From the NCBI RefSeq assembly GCF_019393635.1, contig NC_057861.1:191348026-191412025 (forward strand): a DNA stretch of 64,000 bases, given 5' to 3'. The notes under the pieces were generated by a model. It was not told where the DNA came from and searched no databases. It was given only the letters and a program-made list of their open reading frames with translations. The position numbers and the translations under genes are program-made. Source of the DNA: Dromiciops gliroides. Its lineage: Eukaryota; Chordata; Mammalia; Microbiotheria; Microbiotheriidae. Shown piece after piece: positions 1 through 11,224 of the stretch (the first letter of the stretch is position 1; every line of letters starts with the position of its first letter).

Positions 1-160
1 TTTGCATGGCTACACATGTATAACCTATACCAAATTGCTTGTAGTCTCAGGGAGGGGAGAGGGAAGAAGAGAAAAAGAAAGGGAGAGAATTTAAGTTAAA
101 TTTTTTAAAAACGAATGTTAAAATTATTTTTACATGTAACTGAGAAAAAATAAAATACTA
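1..160 (+). mobile_element. LINE-1 3' UTR end (left part outside window)
   Basis: Contains ACACATGTATAACCTAT, a G/A-rich block, TTTTTACATGTAACTGAGAAAAAATAAAA and the tail: the same 3' end as at 8990 and 15880. Confidence 0.8.
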
Positions 161-314
161 TTCAAAAATTGTTTATATTCTCACTTATACATACCTCTAT
201 TCCTCGTTTGGTTAAGAAGTCTCTCTCTAACCAAAGATCAAGTAAGTATTTACTCCTATAGGTTTTCAGTCCTTTTCAATCTGGCTTCTGGCTCAGTTAC
301 TGGTCTGAAAGTAT

Positions 315-425
315 CTGTGCCAAGTAAACAAGTCTTTTCAGCCTTATCTGGCTCTTCATGACCCCATTTGGGGTTTTCTAGGCAAAGATGCAGTAGTGGT
401 TTGCCATTTTCTCCTATAAAACAAT
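315..425 (-). mobile_element. SINE with RTE-type tail, 3' part only
   Basis: Reverse of the 63250-63360 tail: TTCATGACCCCATTTGGGGTTTTCTAGGCAAAG ... GGTTTGCCATTTTCTCC. Confidence 0.8.
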
Positions 426-1035
426 GCTCTCAGCTGCTAAATACTTTAGACAAATAATATGCAAAAGTAAATACTTTCACTCTTTAAAGGTCAAAAGATA
501 AGGACACCAGTGAGACGGTAAGTTATAGTTAAAACCTACATTTCAAAATTGGGAGGAAAAAAAGAATTTATACCTATTCTTTTAGCTTAACCAAATGATA
601 ATGGTATTTACAACATGTGATAATGATGATTGTAAATTGCACTCTGGACTGCTTAGAGATTAACCTTTTTTCCCCCTTATTTGTAAAATGATTTAAGCAT
701 TTTTTTTAAGAATTAAAAACAAAGAAAAGAAAATTACCTTTTGTTGAAATTGTCTTCAAGAAATAGAGTTCTAAAAGGTGTTATTTACTTGGTGACTGCA
801 AAGTTTCTGTCCAAAGAGGAAAATAAACTGGGGGGAAAAAAGCCAAGAGGTTTATATTCCAGGAGGAGTTTTCTAGTAATGATTATGAGAGTGAGGAATT
901 TGCAACTATAACCTATCACGTGTTTAAAAAGATCATTATCAAGTAACTACTGTTTTTTTAGTGAATGAAACATACTTTTAAAAAATTACTCATTACTGAG
1001 CCAGAGAAATAAATCAGTCTTGAATCATAAGCTTT

Positions 1036-1194
1036 TTTGTGTGTTTGTTTTTAGTGAGGCATTTGGGGTTAAGTGACTTGCCCAGGCTCACACAGCTAGT
1101 AAGTGTTAAGTGTCTGAGGCTGGAATTGAACTCAAGATACTCCTGACTCCGGGCCGGGCCGGTGCTTTATCCACTGCACCACCTAGCTGCCCCC
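1036..1194 (-). mobile_element. tRNA-derived SINE (WSINE1-like)
   Basis: Reverse copy from TTTTAGTGAGGC to CACCTAGCTGCCCC. Imperfect target duplication AATCATAA(G/A)CTTT on both sides. Confidence 0.93.
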
Positions 1195-1659
1195 AATCAT
1201 AAACTTTAAAAAAAAAAAAGAAAGAAAAGAAAGAAGCCCTAAGCCTTTCCTTAGTTGTGAGAAAATGATACCTTGATTTGCTTAATCCCCCTAGTTATCT
1301 AGGTAATAAGAACAACTGTATGAGGACTGGCTTCATTGGATAACACACCAACAATCCTTTGTGTGACCAAGAGTAAACCTAGCTAGATGGGCAAGGAGTA
1401 ACTCTGAGGCCAAAGACTTAATTGACTCTATTCCCTAACTTTGGAATAATCTTTTTTTTTTTAAGAGATCTCCTTATCAATTTGTGCCCTATTGAAGCCT
1501 TGAACTGAACACCCAATCACCAAGAATGCCTTCTGATTGTGTATCAAAGGCCATAATCCTTCACTCCTAGAATTCCTCACACTCCCCTCCCCCACTGCTT
1601 TGGGAATGGGTCTTTCTAACCACCTTTTCCTCCAAATTCTGTACCTGCCTTTGTTTAAA

Positions 1660-2034
1660 TTGTATATATGTATAATGAAGCGAGCAGAACCAGTGACAGC
1701 AGTATAGTTCCATGAAGAATGGTGAGTGACTTAACTATTCTCAGCAATATAATGATCCAAGACAGTTCCAAAGGACTAATGATGAAGCATACAATCCACC
1801 TACAAAGAAAGAACTGATATTGATTGAACACAGACTGAAGCATGCTATTTTTCACTTTCATTTTTTCTTTTATTCAAGTTTTCTTATACAAAATTACTAA
1901 TATGGTAATGTTTTAAATAATTGTATATGCATAGCCTATATCTACTTGCTTATGGCCTCAGGTAGGTGGAGAAGAAGGGATAGATTTAGAACTCAACAAT
2001 TGTAATTAAAATGTTTATTATTATTTTTTTAAAC
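1660..2034 (+). mobile_element. LINE-1 3' end
   Basis: Shows GAGCAGAACCAGTGACAGCAGT, the ACAGACTGAAGCATGCTATTTTTCACTTTCA block and a 3' UTR like the copy ending at 44590. It is an older LINE-1, inserted after the 26-kb duplication because copy B lacks it. Confidence 0.85.
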
Positions 2035-2590
2035 TGTTATAAACCCTTTCAGTCTATTTTATGTCTTCCCACAATAGGCAGATAGAACCTATTATGGGCC
2101 TGGGGTACCTCAGAAGTTTTCTGGGAAACTCAGGGAACCTTCTCCTTGAGAAGCTAAACCAAAGGACAGACACAGACACACCTAAAGAAGCCAGTCTCCC
2201 CCACCCCTCCCGGGGATGATCCTATTTGGTGTGGCTGCTGCCTGAGTGGTGCCAAGGGAACAGAGATAACTCTAGAAGTCCTCTCCTTCAAGCCTTCACT
2301 AAAGCTTTCCCCACCCCCAAAGGGAACTTTCCACAATCCAGTCCCTCCATCATCCATCCTCTATAAAAGTATTTGCCTTTCTCCTGCTCAAGGAGATTGG
2401 TATCCCAGAGAACCAAGTCTCTGACCCATCTCCCTGTGAGAAAAAGTCTGAGGACTTTTCTCTTGGTTTCCTTTCTCTAGTACCTAAATAAAATATTATT
2501 TTATTCTCATTGGTTTTGTGTTCGAGAAGGTATAATTCTTTATAGAATACCCAAGGACCCACACATCCCACCACCATTTCCCCCATGACA
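2035..2590 (+). mobile_element. Solo LTR
   Basis: Starts TGTTATAAACC and ends CCCCATGACA. It has a TATA-type box CTATAAAAG (2361) and polyadenylation signal AATAAA (about 2487), then an R/U5-like part ending in TG...CA style. It is the same family as 16609-17204. No target-site duplication was seen. Confidence 0.75.
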
Positions 2591-2794
2591 GAACCCATAA
2601 TCATATTAGATTTTCTTCCCTGCTTCTTTTAATTTTTACAGGCTTTGTTTGTTTTTCTATGGTTTCTTTCCTTTTAGGAAGAAGGGGATTTAAATCTTGA
2701 GAACTGGCCATTGTGTCCTTCGGTCTTCCCTTTTAGGGAAAGAGATCTAAATTCCATTGAGAGCATTTGCCTCAGTTTACAGTTGCTTTTTTCC

Positions 2795-2954
2795 CCCTTT
2801 TTCTTTTCTTTTCTTTTTTTTTTGCAGGGCAATGAGGGTTAAGTGACTTGCCCAGGGTCACACAGCTAGTGTCAAGTGTCTGAGGCTGGATTTGAACTCA
2901 GGTCCTCCTGAATGCAGGGCCGGTGTTTTATTCACTGAGCCACCTAGCTGCCCC
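2795..2954 (-). mobile_element. tRNA-derived SINE (WSINE1-like)
   Basis: Poly-T then GCAGGGCAATGAGGGTTAAG to CACCTAGCTGCCCC. Confidence 0.93.
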
Positions 2955-2987
2955 AAACAAAGCACTTTTTGCCCTCCCAGAGCTTCT

Positions 2988-3151
2988 TTTCTTTTTCTTT
3001 TTTTGGGGGGGAGGGGTAGGGCAGGGTAATGAGGGTTAAGTGACTTGCCCAAGGTCACACAGCTGGTGTCAAGTGTCTGAGACTGGATTTGAACTCAGGT
3101 CCTCCTGAATCCAAGGCAGATGCTTTATCCACTGTGCCACCTAGCTGCCCC
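2988..3151 (-). mobile_element. tRNA-derived SINE (WSINE1-like)
   Basis: GGGCAGGGTAATGAGGGTTAAG to CACCTAGCTGCCCC, following closely on the 2795 copy. Confidence 0.92.
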
Positions 3152-3248
3152 TGCATGTATTTTATACACCTATGTTGTCTCCCTCCTTTGAATGTATGTT
3201 GAACTACCTGCTTACTTTTGCCTTTGAATTTCTGGGCCTCAGCATCCT

Positions 3249-3403
3249 TTTTTTTTTTTTTTTTTTTAGTGAGGCAATTGGGGTTAAGTGACTTGCCCAG
3301 GGTCACACAGCTAGTAAGTGTTAAGTGTCTGAGGCCAGATTTGAACTCAGGTACTCCTGACTCCAGGGCCCGTGCTCTATCCACTTCACCACCTAGCCGC
3401 CCC
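3249..3403 (-). mobile_element. tRNA-derived SINE (WSINE1-like)
   Basis: Flanked by the target duplication CAGCATCCTTTT. Full-length reverse copy. It is absent from duplication copy B. Confidence 0.95.
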
Positions 3404-3831
3404 ACAGCATCCTTTTGAATACAGCAAATGCTTAATAAATGCTTGTTGAAAGCAAGGTAGTAAATACTATAGACAAAAAAAATCACACTATAGTTGGAGA
3501 GACTAAATGTATGGTCCAAATACAGTCATACAGCAAACTGTATTTATATTTCCTCCTATTTAGGACTTGGTTACTAATCCCCTCTAGGCCACCTTCTTTT
3601 ATTCAATATGCATTTATTAAAGCCCTACTATTTGCAAACCCCAGCCATTTACTATTTGCATCCTCAGTCCATGGAACATAACAGGGATCTAATAAATGCT
3701 TACGGACTGGGTATTAAATTCAAGTCACCTTCTAGAAACTTGCAAATGAACCTGCAAATCAACCTAATTCTAAAGTTTATGATTTTTGTTGTTGTTGTTA
3801 GCAAATTGATTAGGGGAGGAAGCTAATGGGA

Positions 3832-3975
3832 TTTTTTTTTGTGGGGCCATGGGGGTTAAGTGACTTGCCCAGGGTCACACAGCTAGTAAGTGTAAAGTGT
3901 CTGAGGCCGGATTTGAACTCAGGTACTCCTGAATACAGGGCCAGTTCTCTATCCACTGCATCACCTAGCTGCCCC
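3832..3975 (-). mobile_element. tRNA-derived SINE (WSINE1-like)
   Basis: Flanked by ATGGGATTT repeats. Absent from copy B at the matching place (29430). Confidence 0.95.
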
Positions 3976-4439
3976 TATGGGATTTCTTTATAACCCTTGC
4001 TTTCTCTCTCATTTGCAGGACTGAGGCTTGTACCTGGGAAACTCAGTGAAGATGGAAAATGCATAGGTGGCCATAGAGCAATTACCTTAGCTTTTTAGAA
4101 AGTTCACATTCTGTGGATTGGTCTTTGTCATTAATTTTCAACTAGGGCAGAAATTCTTAACCTGGGATCCCTTAGCTTGGGTTTTGTTTTTTAATATTCT
4201 GCCGTATTTGGTTCTAGGGCTGGAAAGGGCCCCACAGGTCATGAAGTCTAACCCCCTTTATATTACAGATGAAGAAACTAAGGCAGTTTTGTGTCTGAGA
4301 CAGAATTTGAACTCAGGTTTCCCAGGCTCCAAGTCCAGGTCTATCCACTGTCTACACCACATACCGTGGGGTCAGGAGACCACAAGCACACAGGGACCCA
4401 CACCTTAAATTCTTGCCATTAACTCAGAGCAAATTTCCC

Positions 4440-5060
4440 CTAGTGCCGATCCTCGGGTCCTGCCTCCCTCCTAATCCCCACCTCTACAATTCGTCTATTT
4501 TCTCGTCTCCCGCCCCCACTTCTCCCTCCGTCAGGCAGGCGCTCTCACTCCAGTCTTTCCAAGGGATATGAAAGGGAGGAAGGGGAAGGAAAAGAGGCAG
4601 GCTCATGATGGGTGCTTCCCAAAACCGCGGAGGGTAACCCGCCCATCTGCGGAAGGTCAAGCTGGAGTCTGCACCCAGAACACCCCAGTTCCCTATGAAA
4701 ACAACCCCGCCCCCCCCCGCCCGCCTCTTAACCGTACCTCACTTTCGTTGGTGGCTCTACCTCTCCCAATTGGCGCGTTGTGTGTGGAGGGGCCCACCTG
4801 GGGCTGCTCACTGGTTACTAACAGCTGCGGTGTCGCTGAGCTGTCCTTCCTGGCCCAGGTGGAAAGAGGTCTTTTCTTTCTCCAACTCTCGGGCTCTGAC
4901 ACAGGACGTTGGGCTTAGAGAGCTGGCCTTGTAGCCGGGAAGACTGAGATTCAAGATGTCTAACACGTTTGTTGTTGTTTGTCCTTCGTTTTCTGTTTTT
5001 TGTTTTTTAAATCAGGCCGGGGCTGGGGTCTAGACGGGGGAATGAACCGGATTTAAGTAA
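4440..5060. promoter_or_regulatory. Decayed duplicate of the 30-kb CpG island
   Basis: This GC-rich block aligns with 30070-30530: compare CACTTTCGTTGGTGGCTCTA here with CACTTCCGTTGGTGCCTCCG there, followed by CCAATTG in both. CpGs are mostly lost, while the order of blocks is kept. It may be the promoter of a second dehydrogenase copy to the left of the window, or a relic. Similarity fades after about 4905. Confidence 0.7.
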
Positions 5061-5876
5061 GCAGAGCTGCATAAAGTCTTACTCTTCCAGAGTCTTCAAA
5101 GTCCAGTGGCAAAACAAAAGTCACGGGGACTGGCAATGGCAATGACCTGAATGCAGCGAGGGACCTTGGCCTCTTAGAAGTCTGACCAAGCTCTAAGAGC
5201 CCCGGCAACTCCTAAATTGTTCTTGGGGGGTTGGGAGTGGGGAGAGGAGGCGGGGAGGCGCTGGGCGTGATGGGGTGGGGAGACCTCTGACTTACACTTA
5301 GGCTATGAAACTCAGAACACATTTGCTTAACTTCCCTGCTGAGCTCCTGTTGGACTCCAGACAGACCAGCCTTCTGAGAAAAGCCAGGAGGGGTTTAAAG
5401 CCCACCGAGGGAGGCTTTCTCCTGCTCCAAGGCTACTTGCTGCTTTTCTAAGAGTTGTAAGACATCAGGCAAATAACCATAAATAAACACACTTTATAGG
5501 ATTGTTTAGAGAATAAAATGATATAAATGTATAGCTGGAAGGGATGGATCTCAAAGATGAGAGTCCAACCACCCCATTTTGCAGATATGGAAATGGGTGG
5601 CCAAAGAGGTTGAATGACTTGCCCAGGGCCACACATTCAGCAAGTGTCTGAAACAGGGTTTAAACCCAGGTCTTGCTGACTCCAAGTTCATTAGGTCATC
5701 ATGCCTCTAGTTTCAGGTTAAAAATTATATGCCCATGTCACATCAAACAGTGGTTAATCTGAGAAAGAAACTCTTCTCCTTTATACTTAGAACCTTCACA
5801 GAATTGTAGAAAAGTTTATGATGCTCTTTCTGAATGTCAATCAGTATTCACTAAATGCCTGACTCCAAAGCTTGGG

Positions 5877-6172
5877 TAGCTAGTGGATAGAGCAAGAGTC
5901 CTGAAGTTGGGAGGACCTGAGTTCAAATCTTACCTCAGACACTAGTTGTATGATCCTGGGCAAGTCACTTACCCCTGATTGCCTTAAAAAACAGCTGGGG
6001 CCATCTCCAGTCATCCTGATACATAGCTTGACACCAGACCTAGATGGCTCTGGAGGGCAGAGTGAGGTTAGTGATGTTGCATAGCCCTCCCTCAATTAAA
6101 TCCAATTCACTGTAAGTCATGATATCACCTCCCAATGTCATGGTCCTATGAAGGACCAACAACAACTCCAAA
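5877..6172 (+). mobile_element. SINE, third family (tRNA head, distinct tail)
   Basis: tRNA-like head, then GCCATCTCCAGTCATCCTGATA, CAGATGGCTCTGG-like block, AAATCCAATTCACTGTAAGTCATGA and an AACAACAAC tail. Same family as 47380 and 59752. Confidence 0.88.
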
Positions 6173-6224
6173 GCTTAGAGTAAACTAATTTGTTGTGATG
6201 TTCTCCTAAGGATACTTTGTTTTT

Positions 6225-6380
6225 GATTCTTTTTTTTTTTTTTATGGTGGGGTGATGAGGGTTAAGCGACTTCCCCAGAGTCACACAGCTTGTAAGTGTC
6301 AAGTGTCTGACACTGGATTTGAATTCAGGTCCTCCTGAATCCAGGACTGGTGCTTTATCCATTGTGCCACCTAGATGCTC
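6225..6380 (-). mobile_element. tRNA-derived SINE (WSINE1-like)
   Basis: Followed immediately by a second SINE. The target GATACTTT(G/A)TTTTT occurs before, between and after the pair. Confidence 0.93.
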
Positions 6381-6395
6381 TGATACTTTATTTTT

Positions 6396-6552
6396 ATTTT
6401 ATTTTATTTTATTTTGGTGAGGCAATTGGGGTTAAGTGACTTGCCCAGGGTCACACAGCTAGGAAGTGTTAATTTTCTGAGGCCAGATTTGAACTCAGGT
6501 CCTCCTGAATCCAGGACCGGTGCTCTATCCACTGTGCCACTTAGCTGCCCCT
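6396..6552 (-). mobile_element. tRNA-derived SINE (WSINE1-like)
   Basis: Second of the pair at this target. Preceded by a (TTTTA)n tract from its own poly-A tail. Confidence 0.93.
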
Positions 6553-7672
6553 CTGATACTTTATTTTTGAAGAAAGATTCCTGAATACTATTCTTTTATT
6601 AGTTGTCATATTAATCTCTATAACAGAGATTATCTACTTGTCCAGTGTTTGGTGCCACAGCTATCAAAGGACCAACCTTCATCCTTTAATGCATCTGTTT
6701 TAGGGATTAGGATGCCCAGGAAGGTCACCCTGGCACTAAGGGGAAATACTGTATGTCCTATGGAATGGCAATGCTACATATAAATGTGAATTCTTACTTT
6801 TCTGAAGCACATTTAGCTTTATTACCTAAAAACTATATTACAAATTCCATGTATTCTTATCTTCACTTTATGTATGTAAATTAATGAAGGCACAAGGATT
6901 ATACAAGGTCATAGTTAATTAGTAACAGAGCCAGTCTTAGAACTCTGCCATCCAAACTCCACTATCTGTTCTCTGATTATCAATAAATTATTACTGAGAT
7001 ATGCAATCACTATTCATTTCAGTCATGTCATTTCAATATCAATGGAACTTCATCTCTCTGTACTAAAATCTATTATAGTTCTCAGCTTCATAAGTTCTAT
7101 ATTCAACTCACTGACTTAATTTTGAGTGAAAAGGGTATAACTACTATGTGTAGATATTTAAATTAGGCATTATAAAAATGTTAAGGAAGAAAAACAGAAA
7201 AACTTCGATGCAAAAGTAATTACTAAATACTCAGAAAATGAATTGAACTTTAAAAGCACCTAAAGTGTTACTATTCTTTACGCTACATGAGGCATGAAAA
7301 AATCTAAATTAAAAACATTTTTTTGTTCTTCCTGACATAAACTTGGATTAAAAAGATATTCACAAAAGGTCAAAACCACTTAGAATTAGAAGGTATTTGA
7401 AAGGGATTTGTTAATTGTAAAGCTCCTTATATCATAAGATAGTGTGGGTTCTTAACATTCTTTTCATTGTCACAGAGCAGTGAATACATTTTAGAATATT
7501 TTTGTCCAAATAATTTCAAAATCATTATAGAATGCTTCTAGGAGTTGGGTAGATGCTAGGAGTTTGGAAAGTAGCTGCAAAGGAGTACATCTCATAATTG
7601 AGCCAAAGGCATCCAGTAGAAATGATCAGTGTTCCTAAGCACATCTGGGCATATTCTGATGCCTGCTAAAGT

Positions 7673-7841
7673 TTTTTTGTTTTTGTTTTTTGGGTTTTTT
7701 TTTTTGGTGAGGTAATTGGGGTTAAGTGACTTGCCCAGGGTCACACAGCTAGTAAGTGTTAAGTGTCTGAAGTCAGATTTAAACTCAGGTCCTCCTGAAT
7801 CCAGGACCAGTGCTCTATCCACTGCCCTACCTAGCTGCCCC
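7673..7841 (-). mobile_element. tRNA-derived SINE (WSINE1-like)
   Basis: Flanked by the duplication CCTGCTAAAGT (7662 and 7843). Confidence 0.95.
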
Positions 7842-8098
7842 ACCTGCTAAAGTATTAATAGAAAACACCTCTCATCCTCCCACAGTGGAAAGTTGAATAG
7901 AGGAAAGAGGTGCACCTTTTTGTATGTCTACAGGAAAGAAATCAATTTTGGGCATCAGACCAAAAGCATAGGTTCTTCACAGTTTTTTGGTCTTGAATTT
8001 CTAGTTTATGGAATGTTTTGCAGAATAATATTTTTTAATGAATAAGTTAAAATACATAGGATAACAAAGGAAACCAATTCTATTGAAATACAGTTATC

Positions 8099-9066
8099 CT
8101 GAGGTACCACCTGACACCTATCAGATTGGCTAAAATGACAAAAAAGGAAAATAATAAATGTTGGAGAAGCTGTGGGAAAATTGGAACACTAATTCATTGT
8201 TGGTGGAGCTGTGAACTGATCCAACCATTCTGGAGAGCAATTTGGAATTATGCCCAAAGGGCGATAAAGCTGTGCATACCCTTTGACCCAGCAATACCAC
8301 TTTTAGGTCTTTTTCCCAAAGAAATCATGGAAAGGGGAAAGGGACCCATATGTACAAAAATATTTATAGCTGCTCTTTACGTGGTAGCAAGGAATTGGAA
8401 GTTGAGGGGGTGCCCATCAATTGGGGAATGGCTGGACAAGTTGTAGTATATGAATACAATGGAATACTATTGTGCTGTAAGAAATGATGAGCAGGAGTTC
8501 AGAGAAACCTAGAGGGTCTTGCGTGAGCTGATGATGAGTGAGATGAGCAGAACCAGAAGAACATTGTACACAGTATCATCAACATTGAGTGTTGATCTAC
8601 TGTGATGGACTATATTCTTCTCACCAATGCAATGGTACAGAAGAGTTCCAGGGAACTCATGATAGAAGAGGATCTCCAAATCCAAGAAAAAAAAAAAAAC
8701 CAAACTGTGGAGTATAGATGCTGAATGAACCATACTATTTCTTTTGTTTTTTGGTGCTGTTGTTTTTTTTTCTATTTTGAGGTTTTTCATCATTGTTCTG
8801 ATTTTTTCTCTTATAACAGGACTAATGCAGAAATAGGATTGATGTTATTATGTGTATATATATGTGTGTGTATATATATCTATATGTATATAGATATATA
8901 GATATAACCTATATCAGATTAGCTGCTGTCTAGGGGAGGGGGAGGGAGGGGAGGGAGGGAGAAAAATCTGAAATAGTAAAGCTTGTATAAACAAAAGTTG
9001 AGAACTATCTTTACATGTAACGGAAAAAATAAAATACCTTATATGTAAAAGAAAGAAAGAAAGGAA

Positions 9067-9155
<89 letters not shown>

Positions 9156-9207
9156 GAAGGAAGGAAGGAAGGAAGAAAGAAAGAAAGGAAGAAAGAAAGA
9201 AAAAAAA
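8099..9207 (+). mobile_element. LINE-1, 5'-truncated, with perfect TSD
   Basis: This is the 3' end of LINE-1: the C-terminus of ORF2 ([16 protein letters not shown]..., [11 protein letters not shown], then the WYMN-type end) plus 3' UTR and an A-rich tail grown into (GAAA)n. A 14-bp duplication, GAAATACAGTTATC, sits at 8085-8098 and 9208-9221. A TGG-to-TAG change gives a stop at about 8444 inside ORF2. It is nearly identical to the copy at 15137. Confidence 0.94.
9048..9207 (+). repeat. (GAAA)n microsatellite at LINE-1 tail
   Basis: Over 30 GAAA units with some GGAA units, grown from the poly-A tail of the LINE-1 at 8099. It produces a long Ser/Phe frame on the minus strand that is not a gene. 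Confidence 0.95.
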
Positions 9208-9244
9208 GAAATACAGTTATCTACATTTGGAAAAAAAAATGTTC

Positions 9245-9540
9245 CCATCCAAGGTTAAGAACGCCAACCTTATTGTGAGAGAACATTGCTAGTTTAAAAT
9301 AAATATTACAGTGTAAGTCTTTTGTCAAGATATTCTGGTTTATACCATAAAGAAAACTACTACCTTTTCCCAATATGGTATGGTTTATTTTTTGCTGAAA
9401 CTTTTGTTCTACTTCATGTAGAAATGGATAAGTCATGTGTGTTCCAGGGCAAGAGTTCTCAGAACAACTCATTTTAACAGAGATTGCAAAGCAAGATGTA
9501 AATCACAATTTATTCCTTCATTTTCTCATGGTTTAAAGAA
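9245..9540 (+). repeat. Inverted duplication, arm 1
   Basis: The reverse complement of 13415-13690 matches over almost the whole arm, for example GTAAATCACAATTTATTCCTTCA at 9499 and ATGTAGAAATGGAT at 9416. The shared part includes unique DNA as well as the end of a TIR element (CCAAGGTTAAGAAC), so it is more than two independent transposon insertions. Confidence 0.83.
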
Positions 9541-9621
9541 TAATTCAGATTGATAAACAACTGAGTTGAAATATACCTTCTAATTCTCTCGAGTTTGCAC
9601 TCGGTTCCCTCAGCTGCCAAC

Positions 9622-9873
9622 ATTCAGAACGACACCCGCCACTTTGTGGACATGTAGGTGCCTCATAAATGCTCTGGGAGCAACAGGATCATCCAGACCA
9701 AGGACCATGCATCCATCCAGATGAACGTGGCTGAGGCTGACAAGGTCACAGGCAGATTCAATGACCAATTTAAAACTTAAGCAATTTGTGAAGCAATTCA
9801 TAGAATGGGAGAATCTGATGACTCTATTTTCCAGCTGGCAAAAAATGATGGTATTGTTTCAAAGAATTTCTAA
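9622..9873 (+). pseudogene. RPS21P: RPS21 processed pseudogene
   Basis: This is an intronless copy of ribosomal protein S21, a small-subunit protein of 83 residues. The 252-nt span is exactly the parental length of 83 codons plus stop. Recognisable blocks are [28 protein letters not shown] and DGIVSKNF before TAA. It is dead: the start codon reads ATT, and two Tyr codons have become in-frame stops (after GTGGACATG and after AAAACT). A likely polyadenylation signal AATAAA at about 9900 and an A-rich tract after it fit LINE-1-driven retroposition. It lies beside the inverted-repeat arm at 9245-9540. Confidence 0.93.
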
Positions 9874-10317
9874 TTGAAGAAATTTTGTGGAATATATCTT
9901 AATAAATCAGAAAAATGGCAAAAAAATATAATGTAATATTATTGCGCCATTGGGTGGGAGACTGGATAATCAAAAGTCAACAAACATTTATTAAGTGCTA
10001 GAAATAAAAAGAGGAAAGAAGAAATGAAGACAACAAACAAAAAAAAAATGAAAAGTGTGTTTGGGAAGGAAGGCATAAGGTACTTGATCTAGAGGCATGA
10101 TGAAGAAATCAGAGAGGGCCCAAAGATGGTAGCCAGATAGGAAACCAGGATTAGAAGACTTCTGAGCCCTATAAATCTATGACTGAGACACCAACCAAAG
10201 AAAACTTTTATCCTTAAACATGGGCTGGAACCTTTGCTTCTATTGTTTGTTATCTTTAAAAAATTTACAGGAAGTTTTTTTTGTGTGTTTGTTTTTCGCT
10301 TGGATTTTTTTTTTTAC

Positions 10318-10414
10318 CTTGGCAGAGGTTCAGGGTAAGTCACATCCAGTCCTGCAGCTCTAATAATTCCAGTTTGAAGAGCTTCAACTAGGGCATCTTG
10401 ATCGACCAATTGAC
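10318..10414 (-). CDS. 2-hydroxyacid dehydrogenase (GRHPR-like), catalytic-Glu exon
   Basis: This 97-nt exon encodes [20 protein letters not shown] followed by [11 protein letters not shown], with donor GTAAAA at its end. It corresponds to the exon of human GRHPR that runs from after ISRG to PEPLP, and it includes the PEP glutamate that helps polarise the catalytic histidine. The acceptor ...TTAATTCAG fits a phase-1 join. A direct splice from the 13173 exon, which ends in phase 2, would shift the frame, so an intervening exon is required and appears to be missing. The C-terminal exon with the catalytic histidine (PHIGS-type motif) was not found at lower coordinates in this window. The gene is either broken or extends beyond the left edge. 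Confidence 0.78.
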
Positions 10415-10814
10415 CTGAATTAATATAACAGTATCTTTGTCACTATTATAATTAGACTATATATAATAGATATATAGACTACAAATATGTATGTGTATAT
10501 GTATGTGTGTATATATACATACAATAGAGAAGAGATGTCCACATTTCAACTTGTTTCAACAACTTTAAAACCACAGTTACTCCTAGCCTAACTGATCAAA
10601 TGACAGGAATACATAAATATCAAGTTACACAAGATCAAATGATTGTGATACAAAAATAAAAATGGAGCCTAGGACACAATAAATATGGGACTTAACATTT
10701 TTTCAGTGCAAATGGCTACTTTTTTATAACTCAAGAGCAACTTAATATTTAAAGCTTAGTTGAGATGGAAAATGTTCTTATGGAAAGAAGATCAGCTGTA
10801 TAGAGTTGTTATTT

Positions 10815-11221
10815 TTATTGTTAAGTCATTTTTTTCATTTGTGTCTCACTCTTCGTGACCCCATTTGGGGTTTTCTTGGCAAGGAAACTGGAATGGTTTG
10901 CCATTGCCTTTTCCAGTTCATTTTACAAATGAGGCAACTTCGGGGGCAGCTAGGTGGCGCAGTGGACAGAGCACAGGTCCTGGAGTCAGGAGGACCTGAG
11001 TTCAAATTCGGGCTCAGACACTTAACACTTACTAGCTGTGTGACCCTGGGCAAGTCACTTAACCATAATTGCCTCACAAAAATCCAAAAACAAATGAGGG
11101 AACTGAGGCAAAAGTGTTAAGAGATTTTCTCTGGGTCACACAGCCAGTGTCTGAGGCCAGATATGAATTCAGGAAGATGAGACTTCTTGACTCCAGGGCT
11201 TGCATTCTATCTACTGTACCA
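10815..11221 (-). mobile_element. SINE with RTE-type tail, split by a younger SINE
   Basis: GACCCCATTTGGGGTTTTCTTGGC and GGAATGGTTTGCCATTGCC at the left; the head resumes at 11105 and ends near TCTATCTACTGTACCA. The SINE at 10942 interrupts it. Confidence 0.85.
10942..11089 (+). mobile_element. tRNA-derived SINE (WSINE1-like)
   Basis: Inserted into an older SINE (10815-11221). Target duplication ACAAATGAGG(C/G)AACT. Confidence 0.95.
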
Positions 11222-11224
11222 TGA

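Larger units (their letters stand above)
160..4905. repeat. Segmental duplication, copy A
   Basis: This copy is collinear with 27440-30530. Matching landmarks include TTTGGTTAAGAAGTCTCT (210 / 27506), GTATGGTCCAAATACAGTCATAC (3510 / 29139), the exon-like block at 4019, a MIR-like repeat at 4210 and the CpG-rich block. Copy A has since gained several SINEs, a LINE-1 3' end and a solo LTR, so the duplication came first. Confidence 0.85.
5510..7900. repeat. Local direct duplication, copy A
   Basis: Collinear with 11430-12840. Shared stretches include AGCTGGAAGGGATGGATCTC / AACTGGAAGGGATGGATCTC, AGTGGTTAATCTGAGA, AGAAAAGTTTATGATGCTCT and GACTTAATTTTGAGTG. Extra SINEs at 5877, 6225, 6396 and 7673 account for most of its greater length. 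No exon was recognised in it. Confidence 0.82.
7960..9262 (-). mobile_element. Small TIR DNA-transposon remnant split by LINE-1
   Basis: An element with inverted ends GGTTCTTCAC ... AAGGTTAAGAAC and internal block CAGAATAATATTTTTTAATG. It has been cut at 8098/9208 by the LINE-1 insertion. Related copies are at 13671-14262 and 56060-56250. It looks like a non-autonomous hAT-type element; the family name is not certain. Confidence 0.6.

Noticed and set aside
3055..3519. Long minus-strand frame of 154 residues with repeated 'GGPEFKSSLRHLT' blocks
   Set aside because: The blocks are translations of successive antisense tRNA-SINEs; the same peptide recurs at every SINE in the window.
8126..8446. 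Apparent 106-residue gene
   Set aside because: C-terminal part of LINE-1 ORF2, cut by a nonsense change.
9039..9248. Ser/Phe/Leu repeat membrane-like protein on the minus strand
   Set aside because: It is the translation of the (GAAA)n tail of a LINE-1.
9610..9801. Minus-strand frame of 63 residues
   Set aside because: Antisense shadow of the RPS21 pseudogene.
10942..11089. tRNA genes suggested by A- and B-box-like sequences in the SINEs
   Set aside because: The boxes belong to tRNA-derived SINE heads, and no acceptor stem or anticodon arm of a functional tRNA could be folded.
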